A stretch of 64,000 nucleotides of DNA, taken from contig VDFB02254924.1 in the NCBI GenBank assembly GCA_007258455.2, positions 62,001 to 126,000 of the forward strand, written 5' to 3'. The notes beneath the pieces were generated by a model that saw nothing but the letters and a program-made list of their open reading frames with translations, made no database searches and was not told the origin of the DNA. A program made the position numbers and the translations under genes. The stretch is from Sequoia sempervirens. Taxonomy: Eukaryota; Streptophyta; Pinopsida; Cupressales; Cupressaceae. Shown here one piece after another: positions 1 through 12,236 of the stretch; the first letter of the stretch is position 1, and each line of letters starts with the position of its first letter.

Positions 1-690
1 GGATGACTATAGAAGGGTGCCCTGTGGCACACCTTGTTGTTGGGACAGACTATACTAAAGGTTTCCCTAATGGTGTATTGGCAGGTTACCTTGTTGATGG
101 GACGACTAAAGAAGGGTGCCCTGTGGCATACCTTGTTAGGATGGACTATACTGAAGGTTTCCTTGATGGTGTGTTAGTGGGTTACCTTATTGATGGGACG
201 ACTGAAGAAGGGTTCCTTGTGGCACACCTTGTTGTTGGGACATACTATACTAAAGGTTTCCTTGATGGTGTGTTGGCGGTTACCTTGTTGATGGGACGAC
301 TGAAGAAGGGTTCCCTGTGGCATACCTTGTTAGGATGGACTATACTGAAGGTTTCCTTGTGGTGTGTTAGTGGGTTACCTTGTTGATGGGGCGATTGAAG
401 AAGGGTTCCTTGTGGCACACCTTGTTGATGGGACGACTAGAGAAGGGTGCCTTGTGACACACCTTGTGGCTAGGATGAACTATACATAAGGTTTCCCTAA
501 TGGTGTGTTGGCAGGTTACCTTGTTGATGGGGCGACTAAAGAAGGGTGCCTTGTGGCACACCTTGGTGTTGGGACTAATATGGAAGGGGACCTTGTGGTC
601 CACCTTGTTGATGGTATTGATTTGGAAGGGGAACTTGTGGTCAACCTTGTTGATGGAACTACATGTTTTGGGAAGGGTTGACATTTAATG
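1..690 (-). repeat. Tandem repeat coding the Gln/Pro/Gly-rich linker of element B gag
   Basis: On the plus strand the words 'aagggtgccttgtggcacac' and 'ccttgttgatgggacgact' alternate along the whole stretch. The basic unit is about 42 bp (14 codons), with some units joined into longer compound units of about 100 bp. On the minus strand, in the gag frame, it reads as HQQGVPQGTLLQSP-type units. A period that is a multiple of three keeps the frame open across the array, so the repeat may have grown while gag was coding. Confidence 0.75.
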
Positions 691-1351
691 TGTTTTGAGG
701 TATGTACTATCCTAGTGGTGGATTGTTGCTTTGTGGTATGTATTGGGATGGACCTCCCTGATATTGTTGTGCCACTATCGCTTGTTCAATCTAAGTTGGT
801 TTTCTATACAATGGGTTTTCCATGGGTTGACCATTATTTTGTGAGAATATAGATGGCATGTTTGGAATTTTTGTGGGTTCAAATATCTGTCTCACAACTG
901 AGTTATCCCCTAAGCGAATAAGGTTGGGATCTTTGAGAGCCTCCACATTGAAGTCTACTGGAAATTCAACACCACTCTGTGCTAGCTTGAAGAAGTAAGA
1001 ATTTGGGTCCTTTCTCAACAATTTTTCCATTAGTTTGAGCACCTTGGGGTTGTTGGAGTGTTCAAATAGTTCCTCATCATTTATTTCCTCCTTAATATCT
1101 ACCTCTTCTATGATTAATTTGTTTGAGTCCTGACTTGACTATTCCATTACCTCTTATCATTTGCGATTTAGCTCTTCCTCACTAAATGTGTCTTTGTACA
1201 TGGGTCTCTTTTGGGGTGTTTTAAGGTCACTTGGCCTATAGCCCCATGGGCCACCTTCATCATTCATGGTATTTTTTGGTGGGATCTTGATGTTTTTCTT
1301 GTTTGATTCCATGTTCTTCCTATGTTGTGATCTCGTAGTTGTCATAAACAA
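1..1351 (-). pseudogene. Element B gag, N-terminal part, degraded
   Basis: The minus-strand frame opens at 1351 with a MTTTRSQ-type start, as in many plant gypsy gag proteins; element A begins similarly (MLVQTRSQ). After a stop near 1157 the frame reads through acidic sequence (EEVDIKEEINDEELFEHS) into the piece starting at 1042. There KLAQSGVEFPVDFNVEAL matches element A's MLAKQGVKLPKDFDVNQL in position and character. Beyond 791 the protein becomes rich in Gln, Gly and Pro, with a repeated HQQGVPQGTLL-like unit down to base 1, interrupted by several TAG and TGA codons. The capsid core, zinc knuckle and pol are off the window. It is non-functional as seen. The N-terminal gag identity is fairly sure; the lineage is inferred from the resemblance to A. 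Confidence 0.6.
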
Positions 1352-1359
1352 CTACCAAG

Positions 1360-4300
1360 CATTTATGAATGTTTTCATGACTCCTAACTATAAAAAATAA
1401 ATGCTTTTGTTTTTGGATTTTCTATTTTAAGGGAAATGAAAGTTGCTTTTTATTATTTGGATTTTCTATTGAAGATTTAAGGGTGGTTGGCCCATTAAAA
1501 AGCATAAATAGAAATGATCTAGTAAATTTTGATGAGTGCGATATCTTCTCAAGATGTACCCTTTGGAAAAATTTAGAGGAGGACGATTTTTTGAAAGCTG
1601 GAGTATGGATTTCTGCTTAAGGATTTTTGCTCTTACTAGAGATCATGAAGGATGGGTACCTATTGTCACGTAGGAGGTGGTAACATAGGTCTTTCGACTG
1701 CTAGATCTTCTTTCTCTTCCTCTTTATCCAAGATGTTTGCTACGTTTCTCAACTAGTTGGGTGTTTCATTCTTCTCAAATATGAAGGTCCTTAAACTGCT
1801 AATGATATCAATTTATTCACCTTCAATATGTGTGAGACTTGGTTGTAGGATTGGTTCTATAAGGTTCATTGTTGAACCAGAGCATTCGGACACCAAATGG
1901 TCATATGGTGAAAGTGTGGATGTTTTTGGTATGGTTTGTTATGAAGCTCAAGACCCTAAGGTTTGAGTGATGTTTTGAGGTGGCACTATCTTTAGAAGTC
2001 AAAATACTGGAAGACCTGGATTGATATCTCACTTCTCCTTCTAGAGGATATGTTGTGGAAAAGCTTACTTGAACTAGCCTTGAGTTCCAAGTAACTATTG
2101 ATATCTTATAAGTGCGAGTGAGGGAATAATCTAAGTTTGTACGTTTTGATTCTGATTTCCAAAAGTAGGATGGAATGGTGATAGTGGATGAAGGACTATA
2201 TGACTTATTTGGGTTTCTAATTGTTTTGTTCTAACAAGGATCCTATAAGCAGCTTTGATTCATTTTTGTGATTGTCAACAAAATAGAGCAAAAGTGATGT
2301 GTTTTGAGCAAAAGCATCCAATTTTATTAATTACGACTAGAGTTGTGCCAAGTGCGCGAACTCTTGAGAAGCAAGTGTGAGTTGAAATGTCAAGTGTGAC
2401 CTTTATAGTTTTTTTTAAAGTGTGATGTTTTAACCAGTGAAAAGTGAGCTATTTTAGGAAAATGCGACAAAATCTATGGCAAGTGTGTTGGATTATATCT
2501 AGAAAATGCAACATAAAAATTTCAAGTGTGTTGGTTTTGAATCAAGTGTGCAAGTTTTGTCAAATGCACCAAATTTTTATTAGTAGCTTTTCTGGGACAA
2601 AGAGAAAATGCATTGAATTTTTAGCAACTGCGATAGAAAATGGGGTAACTACAATGGAATTTTGTGCAAAAGCAACCTCTGTGTAATTTGTTTCCAATTT
2701 GAGCAATTTCTCCAAATTTTTGCAAGTTTAAGTTGGTTTTTCCTTAATTTATTTGTGTTTGGAGTATGGCAAGTGATACAACAGTACTTGACTGACTCAA
2801 AAAGCATGGACTTGTGTGACCTTCATGTCTATGGCTTTAAGTTGTGAAATCATGATATCCAAGTCATAGTTTCCAATGTTTACCTTGAGCTAATGTAGCC
2901 TGAATATTCAGAAACCTTCGAGAAGATACTTTAAAAGGAGTGCAAATATAGGGCTTCTCTTAAAAGCACACACCAATTCAAAGGGTTTGTGATTCAACCA
3001 CCATGTTTAGTGTTTGTTTAGATGTATTCTTTTTAGATCAAGCACAGAGTTTGATGTCAAGTTTGTTTTGAATGTTTTTGGCAAGTTTTACATAAACAAA
3101 CATTACAACCCTAGAGATAGAAACCATTCTTTTAGGTAGGCTTGCCTCATGCCTCGAAGGGATGATTTTACATGCAACTTATGGCGCGGGCTTGAAGTTG
3201 GACATGGAAAGTAACTTCTCAGAAGTAAATTCCAATGCACCACTTTCAAAGAATGTTTTTAGGTAAAAAGGTATCTTATACAAACATTTGGATCTTAGTA
3301 ATGTTTTGGGGTTATGAGTTTCAAGTGTCTATACATGCAACATTTTGCTCAATTAAGAGGCTTCCTAGCCCTTGTGGGTTTTTACATATCACATAGATAT
3401 TGGGGGAGACTAAATTCGATATAAATAGCCTCAACCGATGGGTGAGAACTTTTCTCACACCCACAATTATTTATATAATGGTCCAAAATGAGAGTACCGC
3501 TTAGGTCGCCTATGAGTTCTCTGGTGCGAGATATGTCTCAATAGGTAGGCCCTCTAAAGGTATGCTTGGAAAATAAAGGTGTGAAGCTCAAGATGTTTTC
3601 ACTCACCCAAGATCACGAAAAGGTGTGAGGGGAGAAGACAACCATCTAGCTTGCCAAACACTAAATGCACGAAATACAATTCATCGCAATTTGATTCTCT
3701 TTAAGCACTAAGCACCTCGTACAGTGCTATCCCCAAAATAATATGTGAAAAGCACAACAATTTTAATTGCACCAATGTAAATTATTTTGGATATCAATCA
3801 CTAAAATAGAAAAGGTGCATTACAAAAACTGATTTGTTCATTTTTAAGCCCAAAACTTGAGTGTTTCTAAATTGATCTTGGTCTTATTTGGTCAACAAAA
3901 ATGAATGCGAGCGTGCGTCAACAAAAGGAAATTGTTATGGTCATTTAAACAAAAAAATCCAACATTTCCAAGTGTTACTTTGAAAGTTAAAAACTTTTTA
4001 GAGCACCAATTTAAATGTTTGTTTGTGTTGTTCTTTTTATGCACCAAATAAGAATTCCTAACTTTGAAAAGCTTTTAAATTATTTATTTTAGAGCACTTA
4101 AAAATAAAGTGTGTTGTTGTAAGCTCTTTTTAAGCACCAAAATGAAAGATTCCTAACCTAAAAAGCATTTGAAATGGTTCATTTTATAGCACTTAAAAAC
4201 AAATGTGTTGTTCTTTTTATGCACCAAAATAAACAGATTCCTAACTTAAAAAAGCTTTGAAATTCTAAATTTATTTGATCGTTCGTCTTCCCTACAAAAA

Positions 4301-4690
4301 AAGGTGTTAGTGGTTTCTCGATCTTGCATACATAACCGTTAATACATGTCACACATTCCAAATAGGCATTTGTTAGCATTAAATATCAAATTAAACTTGC
4401 AAATCTCAGACATTGGTTTGATAGAGCAAAAGCACTGAAAAATCAACAAGTGTGCCCTATGTTAGAGTGAAAAAGCACTGGAAAAAAGCAAGTGTGCCCC
4501 CTATTAGAGGACAAAGGCGCTAGAAAAAATCACGTGCGTTGGTTTTAGGGCCAAGTGCACTAGTTTCAGGTTCAACTAAGTAGATTTCATGAAATTCAAT
4601 GCAACAACTTCCAGAAACCTATGCGTGAAGATTTTGCCAAAGCACCTCCGGGACTTGTAACTTAAAAAATTGCTCATGAACTCGTTAGTG
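1360..4690 (-). other. Leader (5' untranslated region) of element B
   Basis: I find no reading frame with recognisable homology on either strand. The stretch holds degenerate short repeats built around aagtgtg / caagtgcg / aaaagcact words (about 2340-2700 and 4430-4620) and a clear 115 bp tandem repeat (listed separately). Long, repeat-filled leaders between the primer binding site and gag are usual in Tat-lineage elements, which is why I assign it here. Confidence 0.5.
3985..4270. repeat. Three-copy tandem repeat of about 115 bp in the element B leader
   Basis: The motif 'tttttatgcaccaaa', then 'gattcctaac', then 'aaaagc', then 'tttagagcacttaaaaa' recurs three times with point differences and small indels. 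The copies are adjacent and in the same orientation. Confidence 0.7.
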
Positions 4691-4691
4691 T

Positions 4692-4715
4692 AGGGGCCCA
4701 AGGTCCCACTGGGCA
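4692..4715 (-). promoter_or_regulatory. Candidate primer binding site of element B
   Basis: The minus strand directly after the LTR end reads TGCCCAGTGGGACCTTGGGC. It resembles element A's site (tgtcgcccaccgtgggccc) with a few changes and an indel. The position next to the LTR and the GC-rich content in an AT-rich region support the call; the match to a specific tRNA is not shown. Confidence 0.45.
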
Positions 4716-5979
4716 TGCTAGAATGTGTGAGGGGGAAAATCATAGAGAGGTTAAATGAGATAAATGCAATGAAATAGAAGCTAATCTAAATCAAAAACAC
4801 TAAATCTAGATCTATTCCTTCACTCATGAAATGACTTTCTAAGCTATTGAAAACACATAAAAATTCTACGATTATTCAAATGAATTCAAAACAAAAGAGA
4901 GGATACCATCCCATGTCGGAGTATGTTTGCAAGATGTTGGATTGTTCATCTCACTGTGAAGCCTCCATTGTTGCATGCAAGAAGCTTTGATGCATTGCAT
5001 GTGTTGGTTGATCGAATATATGTTGAAGTACTGTTAATGGTGATTACGAATATTTTTAGTACTTCATTGTGCAAATGAGTTGATTTTTTTATCCTTTTTT
5101 TGTGAGGAAGAGGTTTGTTATATAATTTGTGATTTGAACTAAACAATCAAGATCACGTAATAGAATATCTTGATTGATTGTTGAAAGATGTTGAGAGGAT
5201 TTAAACATGAATAATATGTGCAAAATAGATTGCATGATCAGTGTGATTGAAGAACTGATGTTGAGAAATTTGTGAAATTGATGAAATAGGTGGAGCAATT
5301 CATGAAATTGAAGAAATCAATTTGAGACTTCAATGGGATTGAGGAAATTACGTAGAGAAAATTAAGAAAGTTAGTGAGGAAATCATGTTGAGAGCAATTT
5401 TCTCAATCATGAAAGTTAGTGAGGATAATTCAATTAATTGATTTAATTAATTATTCCTTTTTGGAGATGAACGTGCAAATCAAGTTTGACTTTTGCAAAC
5501 AAAGTTGCATTAGTTTGATTTGATTTTTAATGATAATTTGAATAGTTTATTTATTCAAATTTTTGGAGGAAAGTGATTTAATTAAATTATTATGATTTAA
5601 TAATTTAATTGACCTAGGGAAATAAAGTGAATTAGCGACATAATTAAATAAATGGCATTATTTAATCAATTAGGAGGAATAAAGTTAGATTAGGATTTTA
5701 TTAAATAAATAAAATTTATTTAATTGGTCAAAATTTGATGAAAAAGTGAATTAATTAAATAATGTCATTTTATTCAATTAATAGCAGAAATTAGGGTTTA
5801 GGACTTTATTAAATAAATGAAATTTATCTAATTCGTCAAAAATGATAAAAAAAAAGTGAATTAATTAAATAATGTTGTATTATTCAATTAATAGAGGAAT
5901 TTAGGGTTTTGGATGCAATTGATGTGAAATGTAATGATATATGCTAGTTCGCAGGCTAGGACAATTTTTGGTGTCTACA
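4716..5979 (-). repeat. 5' LTR of element B
   Basis: On the minus strand it begins TGTAGACACCAAAAATTGTC and ends CATTCTAGCA, giving TG...CA ends and a length of 1,264 bp. Element A's LTR starts TGTATACACCTAAAAA and is 1,226 bp long, so both the terminus and the size agree with a related family. The partner LTR is outside the window, so the right and left limits rest on the terminal motifs and the adjacent primer-binding-like site only. Confidence 0.6.
5670..5911. repeat. AT-rich tandem repeat of about 115 bp in the element B LTR
   Basis: Two adjacent copies share 'ttattaaataaa', 'aatttat', 'gtgaattaattaaataatg' and 'attcaattaatag' in the same order. A partial copy lies just upstream. Confidence 0.65.
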
Positions 5980-7086
5980 AGTGCAGGTGAAGATGATTTA
6001 TGGTGGAGGTGGATAGCTTATGGTGGGTTGAGTCCCATGAAAAGGAGAAGGTTATGATGGAGGAGAAAGGTGAAGAGGAAGAACTAAACTTATGGTGGAC
6101 AAAAGTCCATGACAAGAGTAAAAGACGATGAGCAGTTTTGGTAGAGGAGGATACAATTTATTCCAACTAAGTGTTGGAAGAAGAATAGGAGAAAATATTT
6201 CAAGGTGATTGGTTTTATTATAAAGCTTGTTGTAGAATGTGCAATTTTTTTGACTCAAATTTGTTAATTATGGTCAGGAACTTCTTACCTAGTGAGTTTG
6301 ATGCAGGAGCATCCAACATGGCATTTAAACAGTAGATATTAAAAGATAATGGGTGGTTGATGGCTTAATATAGTATTAGTATGCAAGATTAGTAGTTGGC
6401 GATTAGTGGTCTAACAACCCTCTAAAATTTGACTTGATATTTTCTTTTTCTTGACCGATGGTTTCAAAATCCTTTATGAGCCTATCCTTGGTGGCCACTT
6501 TTCTAAGTCAAAAAATATAAATTTCTAATTTGAGGGTGGAAGCATTGGGAAGAGGCAAAAAAGGCATGAAGGTTTAGAGTATTGTAAGAAAATAAAAAAT
6601 GTAGTTGCTTTGAGTTTGTAGAGGGATCTTGTATTTTTAAACATGTTAATATTTGATAGTAGTACGTGTAGTTGTTTGAGATTATCCATTAGGAGTGTTA
6701 GGAAAAGGTGGCATTAACCTTGCATTCTGATAAAATTCATGTGTCCATGTTTCTTGGAATGTTTTCTAGGTGGCATGAGAGAAAAGCATTAAATTTTTAC
6801 ATATTGCAATTATATTTTAAAGAGGTGATTTAATGTCGGTGGGAGTTATAAAAAATAATGCATAAAATATCCTTCTTAGACATCCACTTATGAAATGTGA
6901 AAGGTCATACTTTGGGTGCCCAAGTGTGGGAGGTGTTTGGTGTTTGTTCGTGTTCCATCAGGTACTCAAAGACCACCAAGAAATTGCAATTCTGATTGGC
7001 TATGGGCTAGGAACCCATGTGAAGGGAATTAAATATTTTATTATGTCTATTGGTTATCCAAAAGGTAGGTGTGGGTTTTTGTAAGT
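5980..7086. other. Unassigned sequence between elements B and C
   Basis: A purine-rich part (about 5980-6190) repeats 'gatttatggtgg' and 'cttatggtgg' words; the rest is AT-rich. I see no reading frame with recognisable homology. The last bases before 7087 are the left flank of element C. Confidence 0.5.
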
Positions 7087-7788
7087 TGTAACAACCCTGG
7101 TGTTCTACTCAGAAAAATTCTAAAGTTTTCACATTAAGTGAATATTCTATAATGTCATGACTTAGCAATAATTTTTTTTTCTTTCCATAATGTAAATTAC
7201 ATGCACAATTGAGATAACATATTTCCAAACTTCCATTGCATTCCATTGTAATTTCACAAATATTCCAAACATAGGTGTCATATTTAATAAACTCAATTAT
7301 ATCATTTGAGATTACATCCTTCCATATAAATGGGTACATGATACATACTTTTCTCTTTCGAGCTTCATCTAGCAATAGATATTCAAACTGGTCCTGATGT
7401 CGCTGCAATGGCGCATACCTTCTGGATGTCCTCACTCTCTAGTGCACACACTCCAACTGTCCAAAATGCTGATGCAAACATCCACAAACCTCAACCACCG
7501 ACTGATGAGGAGAAGCATCACTCAAGTGCTTGTCCAATTGATTGATTGTTGCACAACTTTCCAAAACAACAACTATCTTTACTTATACTCTCAAACAATT
7601 CCTCTATAAACCCCCTCTCTCACAAGTTGATAATATACTTCTCACAAAATACACAATGCTCTCAATGTTCTCACAAAATGCTAAATGCTCTTAATGCTCT
7701 CACAAAATACAACAGAATGAAGTTATAGACTAGAAGTGCATAATGGAGTGGAATAGAAATGAGTAACAAATGAAAGAGTATGCTTCTC

Positions 7789-7796
7789 TATTTATA
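7789..7796 (-). promoter_or_regulatory. TATA box of the element C left LTR
   Basis: The minus strand reads TATAAATA followed by GAGAAGCATAC. The same motif is conserved in the right LTR at 26195-26202, and its orientation agrees with the minus-strand reading of the element. Confidence 0.5.
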
Positions 7797-8495
7797 CAAC
7801 AACAAGGAAACTCCATAGCATAAAGAAAAGGCATGTAGATTGACAAAATTATCTATGCAAGTCAACTCACTTCACTAGTAAAAAGGTGGCAAAAAATACA
7901 AGGTTTACTCAACATACATTGCTACAAGCCGACCTCTAAACTTGACAACAGCTTATGACTATTTCAATCAACACATGATCAAAAGGTGACAACCGATTAC
8001 TTCCCAAATTGAACTTCTGCAACAAATAGATCTTTCATAATATGGTGCCAAGCAAGCAGTCATTTCCCCAAACTCAAGTGTTGCTTAATTCATTTGAAAC
8101 AATCCATGTTTAAAATGTAACACATAGCATGAATCGACCAAGTCCATGTACATCAGATGAGTCGCTTAATCTCATTTAATCAATTTTGACCAATTCCTTA
8201 ACAAGTTGTAATCTTTTCCTATTTTCATGCATTTGTGTTTACTTTGTTGTTGGTGTAAATCTATCTTCATATGACAAGGCATCCCGTGTTTATTGATGTT
8301 TACCAAGTCAAAAATTATTATATCGACTTGTTTGTTGCACTATACATTGTATATAGTTTTCTCTTTAATCTTTTTCCATTATGTATCATATTCGGCCTTT
8401 GTAATGCTTTGTACCCGCTAAATATAATCGACCTTTTTCCAAGTCATGTATTGGCCTCTAAGCATTTAATCGATTACCATGCAAATAAACATATT

Positions 8496-8770
8496 TAAAT
8501 ATATGTACATACACACACACATCTATGTATACATAGATATATGCTTACATATATAAATATATATCTTATGATAATAAAGTATGTATACATTTGCATATAC
8601 ATATATATACATATATATAGATGTATATATATGTATATGTATATATATATATACATACATATATATATATGTATATACATATATATATGTATGTATGTAT
8701 ATACATATATACATATACATTTATATACATATATATATTCCTCTATGTACATGTATACGTATGTGTACAT
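8496..8770. repeat. (ATATAC/ATGTAT)n microsatellite in the element C left LTR
   Basis: Mixed tata/catg/tgta words form nearly all of this stretch. Anchors on either side ('catatataaatatat' upstream, 'tgtgtattgatacatg' downstream) also flank the much longer version in the right LTR. Confidence 0.9.
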
Positions 8771-9581
8771 ATATTGATACATTCGTATAGCATATTCATT
8801 TTCCCATCGTACGTGTGTATTGATACATGTATACATATGAATATATGTATATATCGCACACACACACACATTCAATTATACATCATACTCATACACAATT
8901 ACTATTGTATTGACAAGTTCTTACATGCAATATATCTATATATATATACATATACATGTCGTTAGGTCCATTTGATAGTTCCATGCGCATATATGTCTAG
9001 CCTATCATCAATATGGTTATATATATACATACATTTCATGTGTTTTAACTCATCAGTACAAAAATAGTAATATAAGGAAAAGCTAATAAACTTCCAAACA
9101 TAAAACATCATTCAAGCATGCACTCAATAGTAACAAGACCCTTACTAATGCAGTCACATCAAACTAAGAATGACTTACTAAATCCAACATAGCAACTTGA
9201 CTCAACCATTCTACCGTGAGTTTTTGTAAGCTCAAATAGGTTACGTTACCAGTTACCCGACCAATCACTTTTCTTGAGTGATACTTCCCCTCCACCTAGA
9301 GGAATGAACATGTATTTGCATCCAACTAACACATTTCCACGGTAGTCAGATGTTCATAATAAATCTATATGCATCCTAAAACTTAAGTATATTCATATAG
9401 CAGTCAATGTAAACATGTTTACTCTTTCCAAGCCATATTAAGCATTTATCAATACTTTCACATAATACCTATTTTAGTATTCCATTCTCTAAGTAAGCAT
9501 ATCAAAATCATGATTGCATTTACCATACTATTTACCCATGAAGGTAAAAGTAAATCAGCAATAACAAGACGGGGTGTGACA

Positions 9582-9597
9582 TACTTCCCCCCTTGTG
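9582..9597 (-). promoter_or_regulatory. Polypurine tract of element C
   Basis: The minus strand reads ACAAGGGGGGAAGTA immediately upstream of the left LTR start TGTCACACCCC. This is the expected place and composition for the plus-strand primer, and it fixes the direction of the element. Confidence 0.75.
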
Positions 9598-12236
9598 AAT
9601 CATCGTCCCCGATTATTTAAAGCACTTTAACATATAGATAAAGTCTAAGAAAGGTTTATACTTACCATTTCCAATTCAAGTATGAATTATAAAATAATAT
9701 TCCCTCATAACATCACTCCTTGCAATCTTGTCCTTCCTGGTCCTTCATTGGGTGTCCTCGTTAACACCTAGGGAGAACTTGTGTGCCTTACACATACTTT
9801 CTCTTCTAAAGAGCTTTGTACTTTATAATCTTATTACCTCGCATGTACATCCTACGTACAAAATCACTGTATACCACATAACACCTATGACATAGTGATT
9901 GACAAACATGTTCTCATTGGCCCATGAATTTTTCCTTAGTGTAATACCAAATAGATAAGGAATATCGGTGCATTGTACACTACATTGTAGGTCCCTTCCT
10001 TTTCTTTGGTGTTTACTCCTTGGACAACTCAGAAGCTAAAATCGTCCATCACCTACTTATATATTTTCCTTAATCAAAAAGGTAGTACTCTTGACTATTT
10101 TCCCATCTTGAGCATAACATTGCTCTTGGACACCTGTCAATTATGGAAATAACGATATTGCTTTATATTTAAAGCTTTGTATCAACAATGCTTCTTCAAT
10201 CATTTTGATCTATTACTCTATTTTTTTGACCTTTTAGGTCTAAGGTTAACCCTATTTCTTAGTCTATTTCAGCCTAATATAGTTTCCAACCTTCCTTTCC
10301 ATATAATGGATCAAGCCTCAATAGTAGAAGTTTATAAGTATTCTACAAATCATTCGAGATTTGGTTTATCACTTTTGCCTATTCAACTATAATAATATAT
10401 TGAGCATTCGTTCCATTGAATGTCTCATACTATGATCATGGTTTACATAACCCTATCATTAAATTTTCTTGTTCATGACTAAGATAACCCTCTTAGGAAT
10501 TCTAAGCATTTACTTCACAAAATGTGATGTTTAGGACTATTATCCTATAAATCAAAATTTCCAACCAGTGTTGGTTACCTTGGTGAGTCTGCTCACCATA
10601 GCATTGTGTTAGTTCTATTGACATAGATAGATAAAACTATCTTGTGTTCTACCACTTCCCCTCATTGGAATCTTAAGAGAGTACACATGTCCTGCTGATG
10701 ACGACATCCTATCTTCATTTTCTGGCACACTGGACACTAACTTGCTACATTCTTCACAACATCTTACTCTATCTTTTTTGAGATTATAGTGGTTCCTCAT
10801 CCGAAAAATATTTTTTTCATTCCAATGTCCTATCCATGACATCAATTTAATCATTTTATTCTTTCATCTTCCAAAGTTTTGGGTATATAGGCTCTTTCAC
10901 ATTCCTTTTTAGTCTATTCTTTGACTAAATAAAACCTATTTTGTGGACTTATGCCACATAAGCATAATGCTTAGACATTTTGCGGAGATAAATCTCCTGC
11001 ATCTTAGAACATCCATACCTTGAATTTCTTTCATCCTTAAATCATTTCCAAAATTGTACTTTGATTTTCAGCTAAATTTATCTTTCTCGATGAGCATTGA
11101 TACCGATTTTGAGTAATAATCCTCATTCACTCATGTTGATTCCTAAAATATGTCAAATTTAATGGCATACCCAGTTACCAATCATGAATGTTTCCTTAAT
11201 AACACGAAATCATGAGTAATTTAGAACTTTCCTTACCTATTCCTTGGGCCATGATCTTCCCTTTCATGATCAAGTAATATGCTTATCCTTTTCTAAGGCA
11301 TCAATGATAATGTCATATTTATCTTCCAATCAAACATATATAAAGTGTTTAGTGATAATATTCTTTTCTCATTGGTCATAATCCTTGACCTTTTCATTAT
11401 CTTCCAATAATTCCAATACTTTATTATCATGGTCATGAACTATATTGACATCATGACTTATGGTGAAGTCAAAAGTTCTTCCTAATAAAAAATATATTCA
11501 CCATTTTCATTGGGTGGGGTACTTAATCTGAGTCAACCCGCTCTCTTTCTTCCCCCCTTGGTGTTTCCACGACATTCGATCAACTCAAAGTTGAACTCCT
11601 AGCAAAAATTTGCTTTCTTGAAATGATTTATCATTCCTCATTTTTGGATTTCTATTGCCTTTTACTTTCCTCCATGGCATACCTTGAATATACTTATTCC
11701 CAAAGTTAGATTCATCACTGATCTCTGATCTCATAGATTCAATAATCAGATCGTCATTAAAGAGATCTATTGAATAATTAGAATCTTTATAGGATAAGAG
11801 GCTCTCTAATATTCTAATATCTTTTTTTGTGGAGGAATTTCCATAACCAAAAAGCCTCTTTTGTTGTTGTACCTTCAACTTAGAGTGTTATTTCCTTACT
11901 AATTATGTCGATTTGACACATAGTGTCTCTTTGTATCCCATTTCCTTTTGGAATCTCTAAACATAAGTTTATTTTTGTTGACAAGTTGGTGTGTTTATTT
12001 CTCACCTCTACCAAAATTAGTACTAACCAAACCTTTGTTGGGCCAATCCGATTTACCTTTTTCAAGTTTCTTTCCCACAATCACTTATCCAAGTGACTTT
12101 GTTCCCAAAACTTGGTAACTTTATCTTCTCATAACCTTAAGTACTCTCAAGTTGCTTGGTTCCTTTTTCTTATTCTCAATCAAAACTCTAAATTGACCTT
12201 TCCAACTTAGGTTGGTGGAACCATGTTCACTTCATG
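9598..12236 (-). pseudogene. Element C internal region, 3' part, no recognisable coding domain
   Basis: The minus strand holds only short open stretches: 12080-11880 contains GPTKVWLVLILVEVRN, 11878-11585 is Lys/Asn/Ser-rich, and 10854-10615 contains a CCEEC cluster. None shows a protease, reverse transcriptase, RNase H or integrase motif that I can identify. The GPTKVW stretch faintly recalls the tract before the protease of copia polyproteins, but this is too weak to name. Together with 15133-15764 this gives about 3.3 kb of internal sequence, short for an autonomous element. Confidence 0.4.

Larger units (their letters stand above)
1..5979 (-). mobile_element. Element B: 5' part of a Tat-like Ty3/gypsy retrotransposon, truncated by the window edge
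   Basis: Read on the minus strand, the order is LTR (5979 to 4716), primer-binding-like site, a long leader of about 3.3 kb with degenerate repeats, then the start of gag (from 1351) continuing off the left edge. The gag start and the leader length resemble element A in this window, which I place in the Tat lineage. The rest of pol and the 3' LTR lie outside the window, so no target-site duplication can be tested. The assignment as one element is inferred from order and orientation. Confidence 0.65.
7087..9581 (-). repeat. 3' (left) LTR of element C, uninterrupted copy
   Basis: On the minus strand it starts TGTCACACCCCGTCTTG and ends GGTTGTTACA. It is 2,495 bp long. It matches the three pieces of the right LTR in order at roughly 90 percent by eye, outside the microsatellite. 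It keeps the pre-insertion sequence for both E (around 7528, 'actcaagtgcttgtcc') and A (around 9520, 'ccatactatttaccc'). Confidence 0.9.
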
